64,000 nucleotides of DNA from Candidatus Binatia bacterium (GTDB taxonomy: Bacteria; Desulfobacterota; Binatia; HRBIN30), in the NCBI GenBank assembly GCA_023150935.1, contig JAKLJW010000016.1, forward strand, positions 1 through 64,000, written 5' to 3'. Position 1 is the first letter of the stretch; each line of letters opens with the position of its first letter. The notes beneath the pieces are model-generated. The model worked only from the letters and a program-made list of their open reading frames with translations. It did no database searches and was not told the origin of the DNA. A program made the translations under genes and the position numbers. Below, in pieces: positions 36,244 through 49,903 of this stretch.

Positions 36244-37536
36244 TTAACCGCCCATCTCCTTGAGCACCGCGGCGGCCGCACGCACGGTTCTGGCGATGTC
36301 GTCGTCGCCGTGCGCCAGTGAGACGAACGCCGCTTCGAACTGCGACGGCGGCAGGTAGATACCCCGGTCGAGCATGCCCCGAAACCAGCGCGCGTACCGC
36401 TCGGTGTCGCACCGCCGGGCGGCGGCCGCACTGTCGACCGCCGGCGTGCCGAAGAAGATGGTCCACATCGACCCGACCCGGTTCACGCACGCCACCAGCT
36501 TCGCCCGAACAATGGCATCTCGCAGACCTTCCTCGAGCGCCGCACCCAGCGCCTCGAGCCGGGCGTACGTCCCCGGGGCCGCCAGTTCCTTTAGCGTTGC
36601 CGTTCCCGCCGCAACCGCCAGCGGATTTCCGGACAGCGTGCCGGCCTGGTAGACAGGGCCCAGCGGCGCCAGACGTTCCATAACGTCCCGCCGGCCCCCG
36701 AACGCCGCCAGGGGCAGCCCCCCACCGATAACCTTCGCCAAACAGGTCAGGTCTGGCCGGACGCCGTAAAGCGTCTGTGCCCCGCCATAGGCCACACGGA
36801 ATCCCGTCATTACTTCGTCGAAGATCAACAGGCTGCCGCTGGCCGTGCACAGCGACCGTACTCCCTCCAGGAAGCCGGGATCCGGCGGAATCACCCCCAT
36901 GTTGCCGACCACCGGCTCGATGATGACCGCGGCTAGATTGCGACCTTCGGCTGCCAGGTAGGTTTCCAGCATCGGCAGGTCGTTCACCTCGGCCACCAAC
37001 GTCAAGCTGGCAAGCGCTTCGGGTACCCCGGCACTGTCGGGTACACCGAAGGTCATCGCACCCGAGCCGGCTCGTACGAGCAGGGCGTCGACGTGTCCGT
37101 GATAGCAGCCCGAGAACTTGACGATCTTGGAGCGACCAGTGAAGGCCCGCGCCAGCCGAATGGCACTCATCGCGGCCTCGGTTCCGGAGCTGACGAGTCG
37201 CACCATCTCCACCGACGGCAGCGCACCCACAAGGATTTCAGCCAGCTCGACTTCGCGCGCGGTCGGCGCGCCGAAACTGGTCCCGTCCTGCATCGCCGCA
37301 GCGACGGCCGGCAACACTGCCGGATGCGCGTGGCCGAGAATCAGCGGCCCCCAGGAGCCCACGTAGTCGAGGTATGAATTGCCGTCCGCGTCCCAGACCG
37401 TCGCGCCACTGCCCCGCTGCACGAACACGGGCTTACCGCCGACGGCTGCCCACGCGCGCACGGGGCTGTTGACGCCACCCGGGATCAGGCGCACGGCGCG
37501 CTCGAAGAGCTTTTCCGAGGTCTCGGTTTTCAGCAT
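36244..37536 (-). CDS. hemL: Glutamate-1-semialdehyde 2,1-aminomutase
   Basis: A 430-residue PLP enzyme that makes 5-aminolevulinate from glutamate-1-semialdehyde in the C5 tetrapyrrole route. Key blocks: ERAVRLIPGGVNSPVRAW at the start, SYLDYVGSWGPLILGHAHP, SSGTEAAMSAIRLARAFTG, FDEVMTGFRVAYGG, and the PLP-lysine region CLAKVIGGGLPLAAFGG. The ATG at 37536 begins the family core; the longer open frame to 37980 crosses the dnaA start antisense and is not real. It is the first gene of a minus-strand run with atpZ-atpI-atpB. Confidence 0.95.
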   Translation of the reverse strand: MLKTETSEKLFERAVRLIPGGVNSPVRAWAAVGGKPVFVQRGSGATVWDADGNSYLDYVGSWGPLILGHAHPAVLPAVAAAMQDGTSFGAPTAREVELAEILVGALPSVEMVRLVSSGTEAAMSAIRLARAFTGRSKIVKFSGCYHGHVDALLVRAGSGAMTFGVPDSAGVPEALASLTLVAEVNDLPMLETYLAAEGRNLAAVIIEPVVGNMGVIPPDPGFLEGVRSLCTASGSLLIFDEVMTGFRVAYGGAQTLYGVRPDLTCLAKVIGGGLPLAAFGGRRDVMERLAPLGPVYQAGTLSGNPLAVAAGTATLKELAAPGTYARLEALGAALEEGLRDAIVRAKLVACVNRVGSMWTIFFGTPAVDSAAAARRCDTERYARWFRGMLDRGIYLPPSQFEAAFVSLAHGDDDIARTVRAAAAVLKEMGG

Positions 37537-37842
37537 GCGCCACCGGCAAGAACGGCCGGCGCTGGGGTACCACCGGCCCCGGCGAGCGTCAACGGGCAGG
37601 CACTCACAAGTTTGTTGCAGCGGGCGGCGAAAACGTATAGACAGGCGGTCCTCCGCTGACCGGCGGGGGGACAAATTCAGCCGTACCGCCGCATCACGTG
37701 ATGGAGTTGCGCCCGCGATGCTTGCCCGTGCACCCGGGGTGGATAACCTGTTAACTCCTCGGGGCCAGTGCGCGCATCGTTCGAAAAACACACGGATTTC
37801 GCTTGCATGACCGGTTGTGGATAACCTACGGGTACAGCCCCC
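37537..37842. other. hemL-dnaA intergenic region with DnaA boxes (oriC candidate, left part)
   Basis: 306 bases between divergent hemL and dnaA. It has a perfect DnaA box, TGTGGATAA, at 37816-37824 (inverse of TTATCCACA) and a one-mismatch box, GGTGGATAA, at 37738-37746, both on the plus strand. Between them the sequence contains GTTAAC and AAAAACACACGG. There is no gene. It must hold the hemL and dnaA promoters; box 37816 lies 19 bases before the dnaA start and could give autoregulation. Confidence 0.6.
37816..37824 (-). promoter_or_regulatory. DnaA box, perfect consensus
   Basis: TGTGGATAA on the plus strand, the exact reverse complement of TTATCCACA, 19 bases upstream of the dnaA start codon. 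Confidence 0.75.
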
Positions 37843-39177
37843 ATGGAGCAGGCCTGGCAGCGCTCGATCGACCTTCTGCGGGACCGCATCGACCCTGACG
37901 ATTACGATGCGTTTATTCGCCGCCTGCGGCCGGTTGCGGTTCGCAATCGCAACGTGCTGGTCGAAGCGCCCAATCGGCACGCTGTCGACCTGATCAGCGA
38001 CCGCTACCTCGGCATTATCGAAGAAGTCGTGTCGCAGGCCTTCGGCTCGCCCGTGCGCGTGCTCTTACAGCCGCCGGCCGCTGTACAGCAAGAACTCTTT
38101 CCCTTATCGGTGCCGGCCGCCGCGCCGACCCCGGCGGCCCGCAATCGTCGCCTCTCCGGCCTGAACGAGAAGTTCACCTTCGACACCTTCGTCGTCGGCG
38201 GGAGCAACCAGTTCGCCCACGCCGCGTGCAAGGCCGTCGCAAGCTTGCCCGGTGACCATTACAATCCGCTGTTCCTGTACGGTGGCGTCGGTCTCGGCAA
38301 GACCCACCTCGTCAACGCCATTGGCAATCAAATTCTCGATCGCGACCCCGACCGACGGGTGCTCTACCTCTCGTCGGATTCGTTCATGAACGAACTCATC
38401 AACGCCCTTCGCCGCGATCGGATGGACGAGTTCAAGACGCGTTTCCGTCGCATCGACGCCCTGATCGTCGATGATGTTCAGTTCCTTGCCGGCCGCGAGC
38501 GCACTCAGGAGGAGTTCTTTCATACCTTCAACTCCCTCTACGAGGCCCGGCGCCAGATCGTCCTGACCTCCGACAAGTTCCCCAAGCAGATTCCCGAACT
38601 CGAAGAGCGGTTGCGCAACCGCTTCGAGTGGGGCCTCATTGCCGACATTCAGCCACCCGATGTCGAGACGCGGGTGGCCATCGTGCAGAAGAAGGCCGAG
38701 TTGGAGCATATCGATCTGCCCCATGACGTCGCCATGTTTCTGGCCACCAATATCGACTCGAACGTGCGCGAACTCGAAGGTTCCCTGACGCGACTGGGTG
38801 CGTTCGCTTCGCTTAACAAGTGCGAAATCAGTGTCGACTTCGCCCGTCACCTCCTGCAGCACATCATTCGCGAACGACCGGTTGCCATGACCATCGAACT
38901 CATTCAGAAGGTCGTTTGCGAATTCTACCGCCTCCGCCCCGCAGACCTGCGCTCGAAGAAGCGCAGTCGCTCGATCGCCGTGCCCCGCCAGGTCGCGATG
39001 TTTCTCTGCCGGAAGCACACCACGGCGTCGTTCCCCACCATCGGCGAGCGCTTCGGCGGGCGTGACCACTCCACGGCTATCCATGCCACGCAGGTGGTCG
39101 AGTTACGGTTGAAGGACGATCCAACCTTCCGTGCGACGGTTGAACGCATCGAGCGCATGTTGGAAAAGGGTGAGTGA
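37843..39177 (+). CDS. dnaA: Chromosomal replication initiator protein DnaA
   Basis: A 444-residue DnaA. Domain I starts WQRSIDLLRDRIDPDDYDAF. The AAA+ domain has Walker A GGVGLGKTHLVNAIG (from residue ~147), Walker B LIVDDVQFLAGRERTQEEFF and the arginine-finger region LEERLRNRFEWGLIADIQ. Domain IV ends with the box-binding signature GRDHSTAIHATQVVE. All parts are standard in length; the domain II linker is short (Ala/Pro, about 15 residues). It opens DNA at oriC and controls its own gene. The first gene of the plus-strand replication cluster. Confidence 0.97.
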   Translation: MEQAWQRSIDLLRDRIDPDDYDAFIRRLRPVAVRNRNVLVEAPNRHAVDLISDRYLGIIEEVVSQAFGSPVRVLLQPPAAVQQELFPLSVPAAAPTPAARNRRLSGLNEKFTFDTFVVGGSNQFAHAACKAVASLPGDHYNPLFLYGGVGLGKTHLVNAIGNQILDRDPDRRVLYLSSDSFMNELINALRRDRMDEFKTRFRRIDALIVDDVQFLAGRERTQEEFFHTFNSLYEARRQIVLTSDKFPKQIPELEERLRNRFEWGLIADIQPPDVETRVAIVQKKAELEHIDLPHDVAMFLATNIDSNVRELEGSLTRLGAFASLNKCEISVDFARHLLQHIIRERPVAMTIELIQKVVCEFYRLRPADLRSKKRSRSIAVPRQVAMFLCRKHTTASFPTIGERFGGRDHSTAIHATQVVELRLKDDPTFRATVERIERMLEKGE

Positions 39178-39390
39178 ACGTGGGGAGGAAGTGTGGAGAA
39201 ATGTGAGGTAGTTGTGGAGAACCCGGTCGCCGCCCCGATTATCTCCCGCCGACACCCCCGCTTCTCCACGGCCAGGGAACGCGGATACCCGCGCCGGCAC
39301 AGGCTATTCACATTTCCACAGGCCCTACGACGACTACGGTTTCTTTTTTCTCTAATCAAATACAGAAGAAAGAAGGGCGGGTAGAGAGAC
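39178..39390. other. dnaA-dnaN intergenic region, probable replication origin (oriC)
   Basis: 213 bases. DnaA-box-like sites: TGTGGAGAA at 39192-39200 and 39213-39221, its inverse-type TTCTCCACG at 39262-39270, and ATTTCCACA at 39312-39320. These are followed by the only AT-rich tract nearby, 39339-39378 (GGTTTCTTTTTTCTCTAATC onwards), which could be the unwinding element. The array of boxes next to an AT-rich tract between dnaA and dnaN is the common bacterial oriC layout. Confidence 0.6.
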
Positions 39391-40503
39391 ATGGATTTCT
39401 CGATCACGCGCGAAGAGTTGCTGCACGGTTTGCACCTAACGCAGGGGATCGTGGAGCGCCGAACCACCATCCCGATCCTCGCCAACGTACTGCTCGAATC
39501 GACCGGCGGGGGCGTCCTGATCGCCGCTACGGATCAGGAAGTGGGAGTGCGGCGACGCTGCAATGCCAAAGTGAAGAAGAAGGGTGCGTTGACGACCAGT
39601 GCGCGCAAGCTTTACGAGATCGTTCGCGAATGCCCGGAGGGAGACATCGAACTCCGCACACTGGAGAACAACTGGATCGAGGTGGCGTCCGGCAAGACGA
39701 TCTTCAAGATAGTGGGTCTCGATCCCAAGGAATTTCCGGCCATGCCCGGGGCACCGACGGGTAAAGATGCGGGAGCGACGGTGGTTCCTGTCGCATTGTT
39801 GCGCGAGATGATCGAGCGCACCCAGTTCGCGATGTCCATCGATGATGGCCGTCTCAACCTCAACGGCATTCTTTTCGAGCGACCGGAGGCAGGCAAGTTG
39901 CGCCTGGTGGCTACCGACGGCCACCGCCTGAGCATGGTGACCCGACCAGTGGAAGAGTGCCCCGAGGGCGCGGGAGTAATTGTACCCCGCAAAGGGGTTT
40001 CCGAGATTTCCAAGGTGATCGAAGGCGGTGACGAACCGATTACGCTCACGATGGCGGATAATCTGGTGCACGCACAGCGCGCCGGGGTAGACCTTTCCAT
40101 CCGTCTGGTCGAGGGTGAGTTCCCGGATTATCGCCAGGTGGTTCCGGAACGGTCGGAGCGTCGCATGCAGATCGTGGCGGAGGAATTGCTGGCGGCGTTG
40201 CGGCGCGTCTCGGTGGTGTCGAGCGAACGCACGCGCGGTGTCAGGATGCAGTTGAACGGGGAGCGCCTCGAGGTCTCGTCGGTGAACCCCGACCTCGGTG
40301 AAGCTACCGAGGAGATGTCGGTCGAATACGACGGCGCACCGTTCAGCATCGGGTTCAACGTCAAGTACTTCATCGACGTGCTTGGAGTTCTGGCGCCCGG
40401 AACTCATGTGGAAGTCGTCTTCAACGACGAGGTAAGCCCGGCAGTGGTGCGCTGTGAGGGTGACCCGGGGTTCGTCTACGTGATCATGCCGATGCGGTTG
40501 TAA
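39391..40503 (+). CDS. dnaN: DNA polymerase III subunit beta (sliding clamp)
   Basis: A 370-residue sliding clamp with three similar domains. Family blocks: GIVERRTTIPILANVLLEST, KLYEIVRECPEGDIEL, RTQFAMSIDDGRLNLNGILF, RLVATDGHRLSMVTRPV, VEGEFPDYRQVVP and the C-terminal YVIMPMRL, which lines the protein-binding cleft. The ring tethers polymerase to DNA. The ATG at 39391 follows a purine-rich segment. Next gene is gyrB after 212 bases; recF, which often lies here, is absent. Confidence 0.97.
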   Translation: MDFSITREELLHGLHLTQGIVERRTTIPILANVLLESTGGGVLIAATDQEVGVRRRCNAKVKKKGALTTSARKLYEIVRECPEGDIELRTLENNWIEVASGKTIFKIVGLDPKEFPAMPGAPTGKDAGATVVPVALLREMIERTQFAMSIDDGRLNLNGILFERPEAGKLRLVATDGHRLSMVTRPVEECPEGAGVIVPRKGVSEISKVIEGGDEPITLTMADNLVHAQRAGVDLSIRLVEGEFPDYRQVVPERSERRMQIVAEELLAALRRVSVVSSERTRGVRMQLNGERLEVSSVNPDLGEATEEMSVEYDGAPFSIGFNVKYFIDVLGVLAPGTHVEVVFNDEVSPAVVRCEGDPGFVYVIMPMRL

Positions 40504-40646
40504 AGCGGTATCTTCCGAACGCTACTCAGCGTCCCGGCAACGGCGCCGGCAAGAGTTTTGACAGGGGTCGTAACCGGGGCCAGAAACAGCGCCGCGAAAG
40601 CGTTGTAAACCCCTGAATTTTAATGGAATTTAAGTTGTGAGGCGCC

Positions 40647-40675
40647 TTGTTGTTCGGGACCCGTTCTGCTACCAT
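40647..40675 (+). promoter_or_regulatory. Possible extended -10 promoter of gyrB
   Basis: TTGTTG (40647-40652), a 17-base spacer ending in TGC, then TACCAT (40670-40675). The TGn before the -10 compensates for the poor -35. Transcription would start near 40682, about 34 bases before the gyrB GTG. It is in the space where recF is missing. Confidence 0.35.
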
Positions 40676-40688
40676 CCGCGCGTCTTGA

Positions 40689-43154
<2,466 letters not shown>

Positions 43155-43246
43155 CCCGGTCCCATCGGTACCCACGAATCGGCCGTCGCGAGTCGAAGGT
43201 CGAGAGGTGGAAACCTGAGCAACGAAGGAACGCACCCGCCCGCCGC

Positions 43247-45707
<2,461 letters not shown>

Positions 45708-45724
<17 letters not shown>

Positions 45725-46496
45725 AACCACCCGCGCGGTATGCGTGGCCGCGGCCATCCTGGTGTGGTGCGGCGTGGCCGCGGCGGCCGAGCCGACCCTG
45801 ACGGCAACGGCAAACGCCGCGCGGGTCCGTAACGACGCCTGGGTGGCCCCGGTGCGATTGGTGGATACCGAGTGGTGGATCACGGTCGACGGGCGGCGCG
45901 GCGCCGAGCCCCTGTCGGCGATCGAGTACCAGGCCCGGTTCGTCGACCCCGAAGGCGACGACCAGCGGCCTAACGTCGGCACGATCGACATCGACCCGGC
46001 GAACGGCGACCGGGTCCAGGGCCGCATTGACCTCGTGGTGCCGACGCGCACCGACTACCTGCGGCCCGTGCGAGTGCGGCTGCGCTTGCGCGACGCCGGC
46101 AACGGCACCAGCGAGTGGGTCGACGTGAAGTTCCCGGTGCCCGCGACCATCGCACCCGTGGGCGAGGCCCCGGCGGCGGTAGCAGCCCCCGTGCCGGTGG
46201 TGAACGAGACTCGCGAAGTGCTCGGTGAGGTCGAAACGGAGGTCGAGGAAGATGCGAGCATCGCCGACGTTCGGCGCGCACTGCTCGTGCAGGCCCGGGC
46301 CCGCGGGGCCACCGATGTAGACAATCTGCGCCTCCTCGCCAGCGACGGTAAGCGCAGCAAGTTCGGCGCCGATGCCGTACGGGTGGTCCGTGCCGAGGCG
46401 CCGATACCGACCGCAATGCCCCCGGCCGCCCCAGAACTCACACCTGTACGCGACCGGAAGGTCGGTTCCATTACCATGCGGCACGGCCGTTACTGA
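45708..46496 (+). CDS. Secreted protein of unknown function downstream of gyrA
   Basis: A 262-residue protein with a signal peptide ([19 protein letters not shown]). The first half is a beta-rich region ([20 protein letters not shown] ... [20 protein letters not shown]), an Ala/Pro/Val linker follows, and the end (about 185-232) reads [20 protein letters not shown] then [13 protein letters not shown]. The last segment resembles the alpha/beta fold of YbjQ/DUF4156-type proteins (a helix ending RA-x-GA-(T/D)-x-(V/L) before a strand), but this is weak. No family is claimed. Translation likely begins inside the end of gyrA (17-base overlap), so it is co-transcribed. Confidence 0.7.
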
Positions 46497-46727
46497 ACCC
46501 CGGCCCGCCGGCGCGACAACCCGGCGCCGAATCCCGAGGCTGCCGACTACCCGGCGGCACGTTACGGCTCTTGCCGACGAAAGCCGTCACCGCGTTGTCA
46601 CGATCCGAGCGTGTCCACCGCACAGCCTGCGGAGTCTTAGTACCTTGGCATGCTGCTTGCGTGGTTACGCCCACATGGCTGGGAACGTGCATCCAGTGCG
46701 GTTCCGATGTGGTGTGAGGAGGCGGGA

Positions 46728-47087
46728 ATGAAGGCTCTGGACGGGGTGCCGGAAGACCGGAAACTGGACGAGGCGGCCATGCTCGAGCAGTTCGAAGGCG
46801 ACCGTGAGCTTCTGCTCGAAATCGTGGGGCTTTTTCTGGAGGACTGCCCGCGTCGCCTGACCGTTGGACGGCGGGCCGTGGCGGCGGGCGATATGGCCAC
46901 GCTGGTGCGGGTTGCTCACTCCCTGAAAGGGTCGGCGGCGAACTTCGGCGGCAAGGCCGCGAGTGCAGCGGCGCTGGCGGTCGAAACCGCTGCTCTCGCC
47001 GGCGACGCGACGGCGGCCGCAGCCGCGTGGGAACGACTTGAAACCGAGATTGCCTGGTTGACCGCAAACCTGGAGCAATGGGACTAA
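46728..47087 (+). CDS. Hpt domain phosphotransfer protein
   Basis: A 119-residue single-domain histidine phosphotransferase. The phosphorylated histidine is H64 in RVAHSLKGSAANFGG, a textbook Hpt motif, with helices before it (LLLEIVGLFLEDCPRRLTVG) and after (KAASAAALAVETAALAGD). The ATG at 46728 is preceded by GAGGAGGCGG. The stop overlaps the hybrid kinase start (ATGGGACTAA). It would pass phosphate between the receiver of one hybrid kinase and another receiver; the kinases next to it are the obvious partners. Confidence 0.9.
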   Translation: MKALDGVPEDRKLDEAAMLEQFEGDRELLLEIVGLFLEDCPRRLTVGRRAVAAGDMATLVRVAHSLKGSAANFGGKAASAAALAVETAALAGDATAAAAAWERLETEIAWLTANLEQWD

Positions 47088-49687
47088 ACGCGGCGTGCCA
47101 GGCATCTTCATTTCCCAATGACTCCGCGGAGGCGTGCGGCGTAAACGACGTGCGCCCGGTGCTGGCGCGCCGCCTGCGCCTGGGCGCCGCCGTCGCTCTG
47201 GCGGCGACGGCGCTGACCGTGCTCGGCGACGGTCATAGCAGTGCCCACAGCCCCAACTGGCTGTTTACCGTTCAGCTTCTACAAGCGCTGTTTCTCCTTG
47301 CCGTCTGGCTGTGTATGCGCGCACCGGCTCTGGTGGCGCGTGCATCCACCGTTGCCGTTGTTGCGGTGATCGGCGTTTCGGCAACCCTGGGGGTCACCGG
47401 TGTACTGCGAGGGAGTGTCGGCTCCGCGGCCATGCTCCTGCTGTTCACCGTGGTCGGAGCGGCCCTCATATTGCCGTGGGGGCTCCGCCGGCAGGTGCTG
47501 GTGGTCACCGGCGCCGGCATCGTCCTGGCGGCATGTGTCTTCGCCATCGGCGGCTCGACGCCGCAACTCTTTAGTCCGGAACTGTTACCCGTAGCGCTGG
47601 GATTTTGCGCATCCCTGTATGCAGCGTACGAACTGGAAAGACATCGGCGCGCCGCCAACCGGCACACCCGTGCCCTGCAATTGCGAGATGCCGCCCTCTC
47701 GGCGGCGGCCAACGGCATCTTCATCACCGGGCCCGATGGGATCATTCGTTGGGTGAATCCGGCCTTTGCGGATCACATGGGTTACGCCCGCGACGAACTG
47801 ATCGGGCAAACCCCGGGCGTGTTCGGATCGAGCGACCAGAACCGCGAATTTTTCGAGAAGTTCCGGACGCAGATCGGAGCCGGGAAGGTCTGGCGCGGCG
47901 AGATCGTCAATCGCCGCAAGGACGGTACGCAGGTGCCCATGGAAATGACGATCACCCCGGTTCTCGGTCGCAGGGGTGCGATAACCCATTTCGTTGCCGT
48001 CGAGCAGGACATCAGCGAACGACTCGCGGCCGAGCAGGCACTGCGCCGGAGCGAACAGCACTTTCGGTCGCTGATTCATAATGCCCCGGACCTGATCACG
48101 CTCGTCGATGCCGCAGGAACGATCCAGTACGACAGTCCCGCGATCGAACGTATGCTGGGCTATGCCGTCGGGGAGCGCTACGGCCGCGACGCATTGGCGG
48201 GAATCCACACGGACGACCTCGACACCGTACGGGCGGCTTTCATGGCGTTCGCGCAGGAACCGGACGCCACCACCCCGGTGAGCTTCCGTTACCGGCACAA
48301 GAACGGTTCCTGGCGTCACCTCGAGGCAGTGGGCCGCAACCTCCTCCACGATGCCGCCGTGGGCGCCCTCGTGATCAACTCCCACGACGCAACCGAGCGC
48401 GTGCTGGCGGAGGAAAACCTGGCGCGTGCCAAGGAAGCCGCCGAAACCGCCAACCGGGCCAAGACCGAATTCCTCGCCCGGATGAGTCACGAGATCCACA
48501 CGCCGCTGAACGCCATTCTCGGAATGACCGAGATTGCCATGACCAGCCCGCTCGCCCCGGAGCCGCGCGAGTGCCTCGAAACGGCGCGCGGTGCCGCACG
48601 CGCCCTGGTGGGGCTGGTCGACGACATCCTGGATCTAGCCAAGCTCGAGGCCGGTCAACTGGTGCTCGACCGTTCCACTTTTGCGGTCCGAGAAGAATTG
48701 GCGCCGACGGTGCAAATCATGACGGCACGGGCGCGACAACGTGGATTGGCTTTCGACTGGTCTGTCGCGGAGGAGGTGCCGGTCAGCCTGATTGGCGACT
48801 CGCGCCGGTTGTCCCAGGTAATGCGGCACATGGTGGGTAATGCCATCAAGTTCACCGAGCATGGCCGGGTCGACGTCTCCATCACCCTGGTCGACGCTGC
48901 TCTCGGCTCGGACGATGCGGTCCTCCACGTGCGCGTGCGCGATACCGGCCCGGGCTTCGCACCGGACAAAATCGAGTCGCTGGTAGCGCCGTTCGAAGTC
49001 GCCGACAGCTCCAACAGCCGACGATACGGGGGAACGGGGCTCGGCCTGTCGATCGCTCGAGCCCTGATCCACATGATGGGCGGGCGCCTCTGGGTCCAGA
49101 GCGAACCCGGCGAAGGGAGCACTTTCCACTTCACCGTGCGCCTGGCCCTACAGCCGGCCACGGCGGTGACCCGCGCTGCCGAACCCGAAAACACCGACCA
49201 CGACGAGAACGGCTCCGGTCGGCCGGTGCAACCCCTGCGCCTGCTGGTGGTCGAGGACAATCTCGTCAACCAGCGCGTCATGGTGCGTCTTGCGGAACGG
49301 CGAGGGCACGCGGCAACGGTAGCCGGAAATGGACGCGAGGCCCTGCAGTGTCTTGCGGAGCAGGCCTTCGACGTCGTGTTAATGGACGTACAGATGCCGG
49401 TCATGGACGGCATCGAAGCGACCGTCGCCATACGGGAGAGTGAATCCGAAACGAGCGCGAGAATGCCGATTGTTGCGGTCACCGCGCACGCCATGAAAAC
49501 CGACGAGGAGCGCTGCCTGGCGGCAGGTATGGACGCCTATGTGGCCAAACCGTTCGACGCCGACCGGTTGTTCTCGCTGGTCGAGCGCCTGGCGAGCGAG
49601 GCCGCGCGCCGCCGGGAAGGCGCGGCGGGGTCCGGCGAGCCGGACTGCGGCATGGTGGCGCCGGCACGAAGCCGAGCCTCGGGTTAG
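47078..49687 (+). CDS. Hybrid sensor histidine kinase with membrane, two PAS, and receiver domains
   Basis: An 869-residue membrane kinase. Residues ~25-185 hold about six hydrophobic segments. PAS 1 begins near 210 (AANGIFITGPDGIIRWVNPA), PAS 2 near 335 (LIHNAPDLITLVDAAGTIQY), each followed by a PAC-type segment. HisKA has its histidine at H471 in ARMSHEIHTPLNAILG, where the usual R-T-P is H-T-P. The ATPase shows the N box GNAIKFTEHGRV and G boxes RDTGPGFAPDKIES, YGGTGLGLSIARALI. A receiver with D770 (VVLMDVQMPVMDG) ends it. The start overlaps the Hpt gene, so phosphorelay within this operon is likely. The next gene is a second hybrid kinase 216 bases on. Confidence 0.92.
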   Translation: MGLNAACQASSFPNDSAEACGVNDVRPVLARRLRLGAAVALAATALTVLGDGHSSAHSPNWLFTVQLLQALFLLAVWLCMRAPALVARASTVAVVAVIGVSATLGVTGVLRGSVGSAAMLLLFTVVGAALILPWGLRRQVLVVTGAGIVLAACVFAIGGSTPQLFSPELLPVALGFCASLYAAYELERHRRAANRHTRALQLRDAALSAAANGIFITGPDGIIRWVNPAFADHMGYARDELIGQTPGVFGSSDQNREFFEKFRTQIGAGKVWRGEIVNRRKDGTQVPMEMTITPVLGRRGAITHFVAVEQDISERLAAEQALRRSEQHFRSLIHNAPDLITLVDAAGTIQYDSPAIERMLGYAVGERYGRDALAGIHTDDLDTVRAAFMAFAQEPDATTPVSFRYRHKNGSWRHLEAVGRNLLHDAAVGALVINSHDATERVLAEENLARAKEAAETANRAKTEFLARMSHEIHTPLNAILGMTEIAMTSPLAPEPRECLETARGAARALVGLVDDILDLAKLEAGQLVLDRSTFAVREELAPTVQIMTARARQRGLAFDWSVAEEVPVSLIGDSRRLSQVMRHMVGNAIKFTEHGRVDVSITLVDAALGSDDAVLHVRVRDTGPGFAPDKIESLVAPFEVADSSNSRRYGGTGLGLSIARALIHMMGGRLWVQSEPGEGSTFHFTVRLALQPATAVTRAAEPENTDHDENGSGRPVQPLRLLVVEDNLVNQRVMVRLAERRGHAATVAGNGREALQCLAEQAFDVVLMDVQMPVMDGIEATVAIRESESETSARMPIVAVTAHAMKTDEERCLAAGMDAYVAKPFDADRLFSLVERLASEAARRREGAAGSGEPDCGMVAPARSRASG

Positions 49688-49903
49688 CAGCCGACCATTG
49701 AGGCCCGAGCCGCAGCGGTGGAGCTGCGTAACGGGATCGAAGTCGGACCGTCGCAATGCTCGCCGGTAGCAGTTTGCCCGCAGCGGTCGATTCTCGACGG
49801 TTGACTGCGGACGCGAGCGGTATTGCATCGGGGTCAGGCAATCTCGACCGATGCCCGAATACGTGTCGACCGCGCAGGCGATGTGCTAACGGTAGCGACG
49901 GAT

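Noticed and set aside
36244..37980. Longer hemL form starting at 37980
   Set aside because: The extension crosses the dnaA start region antisense; the family begins with MLKTETSEKLFERAV at 37536.
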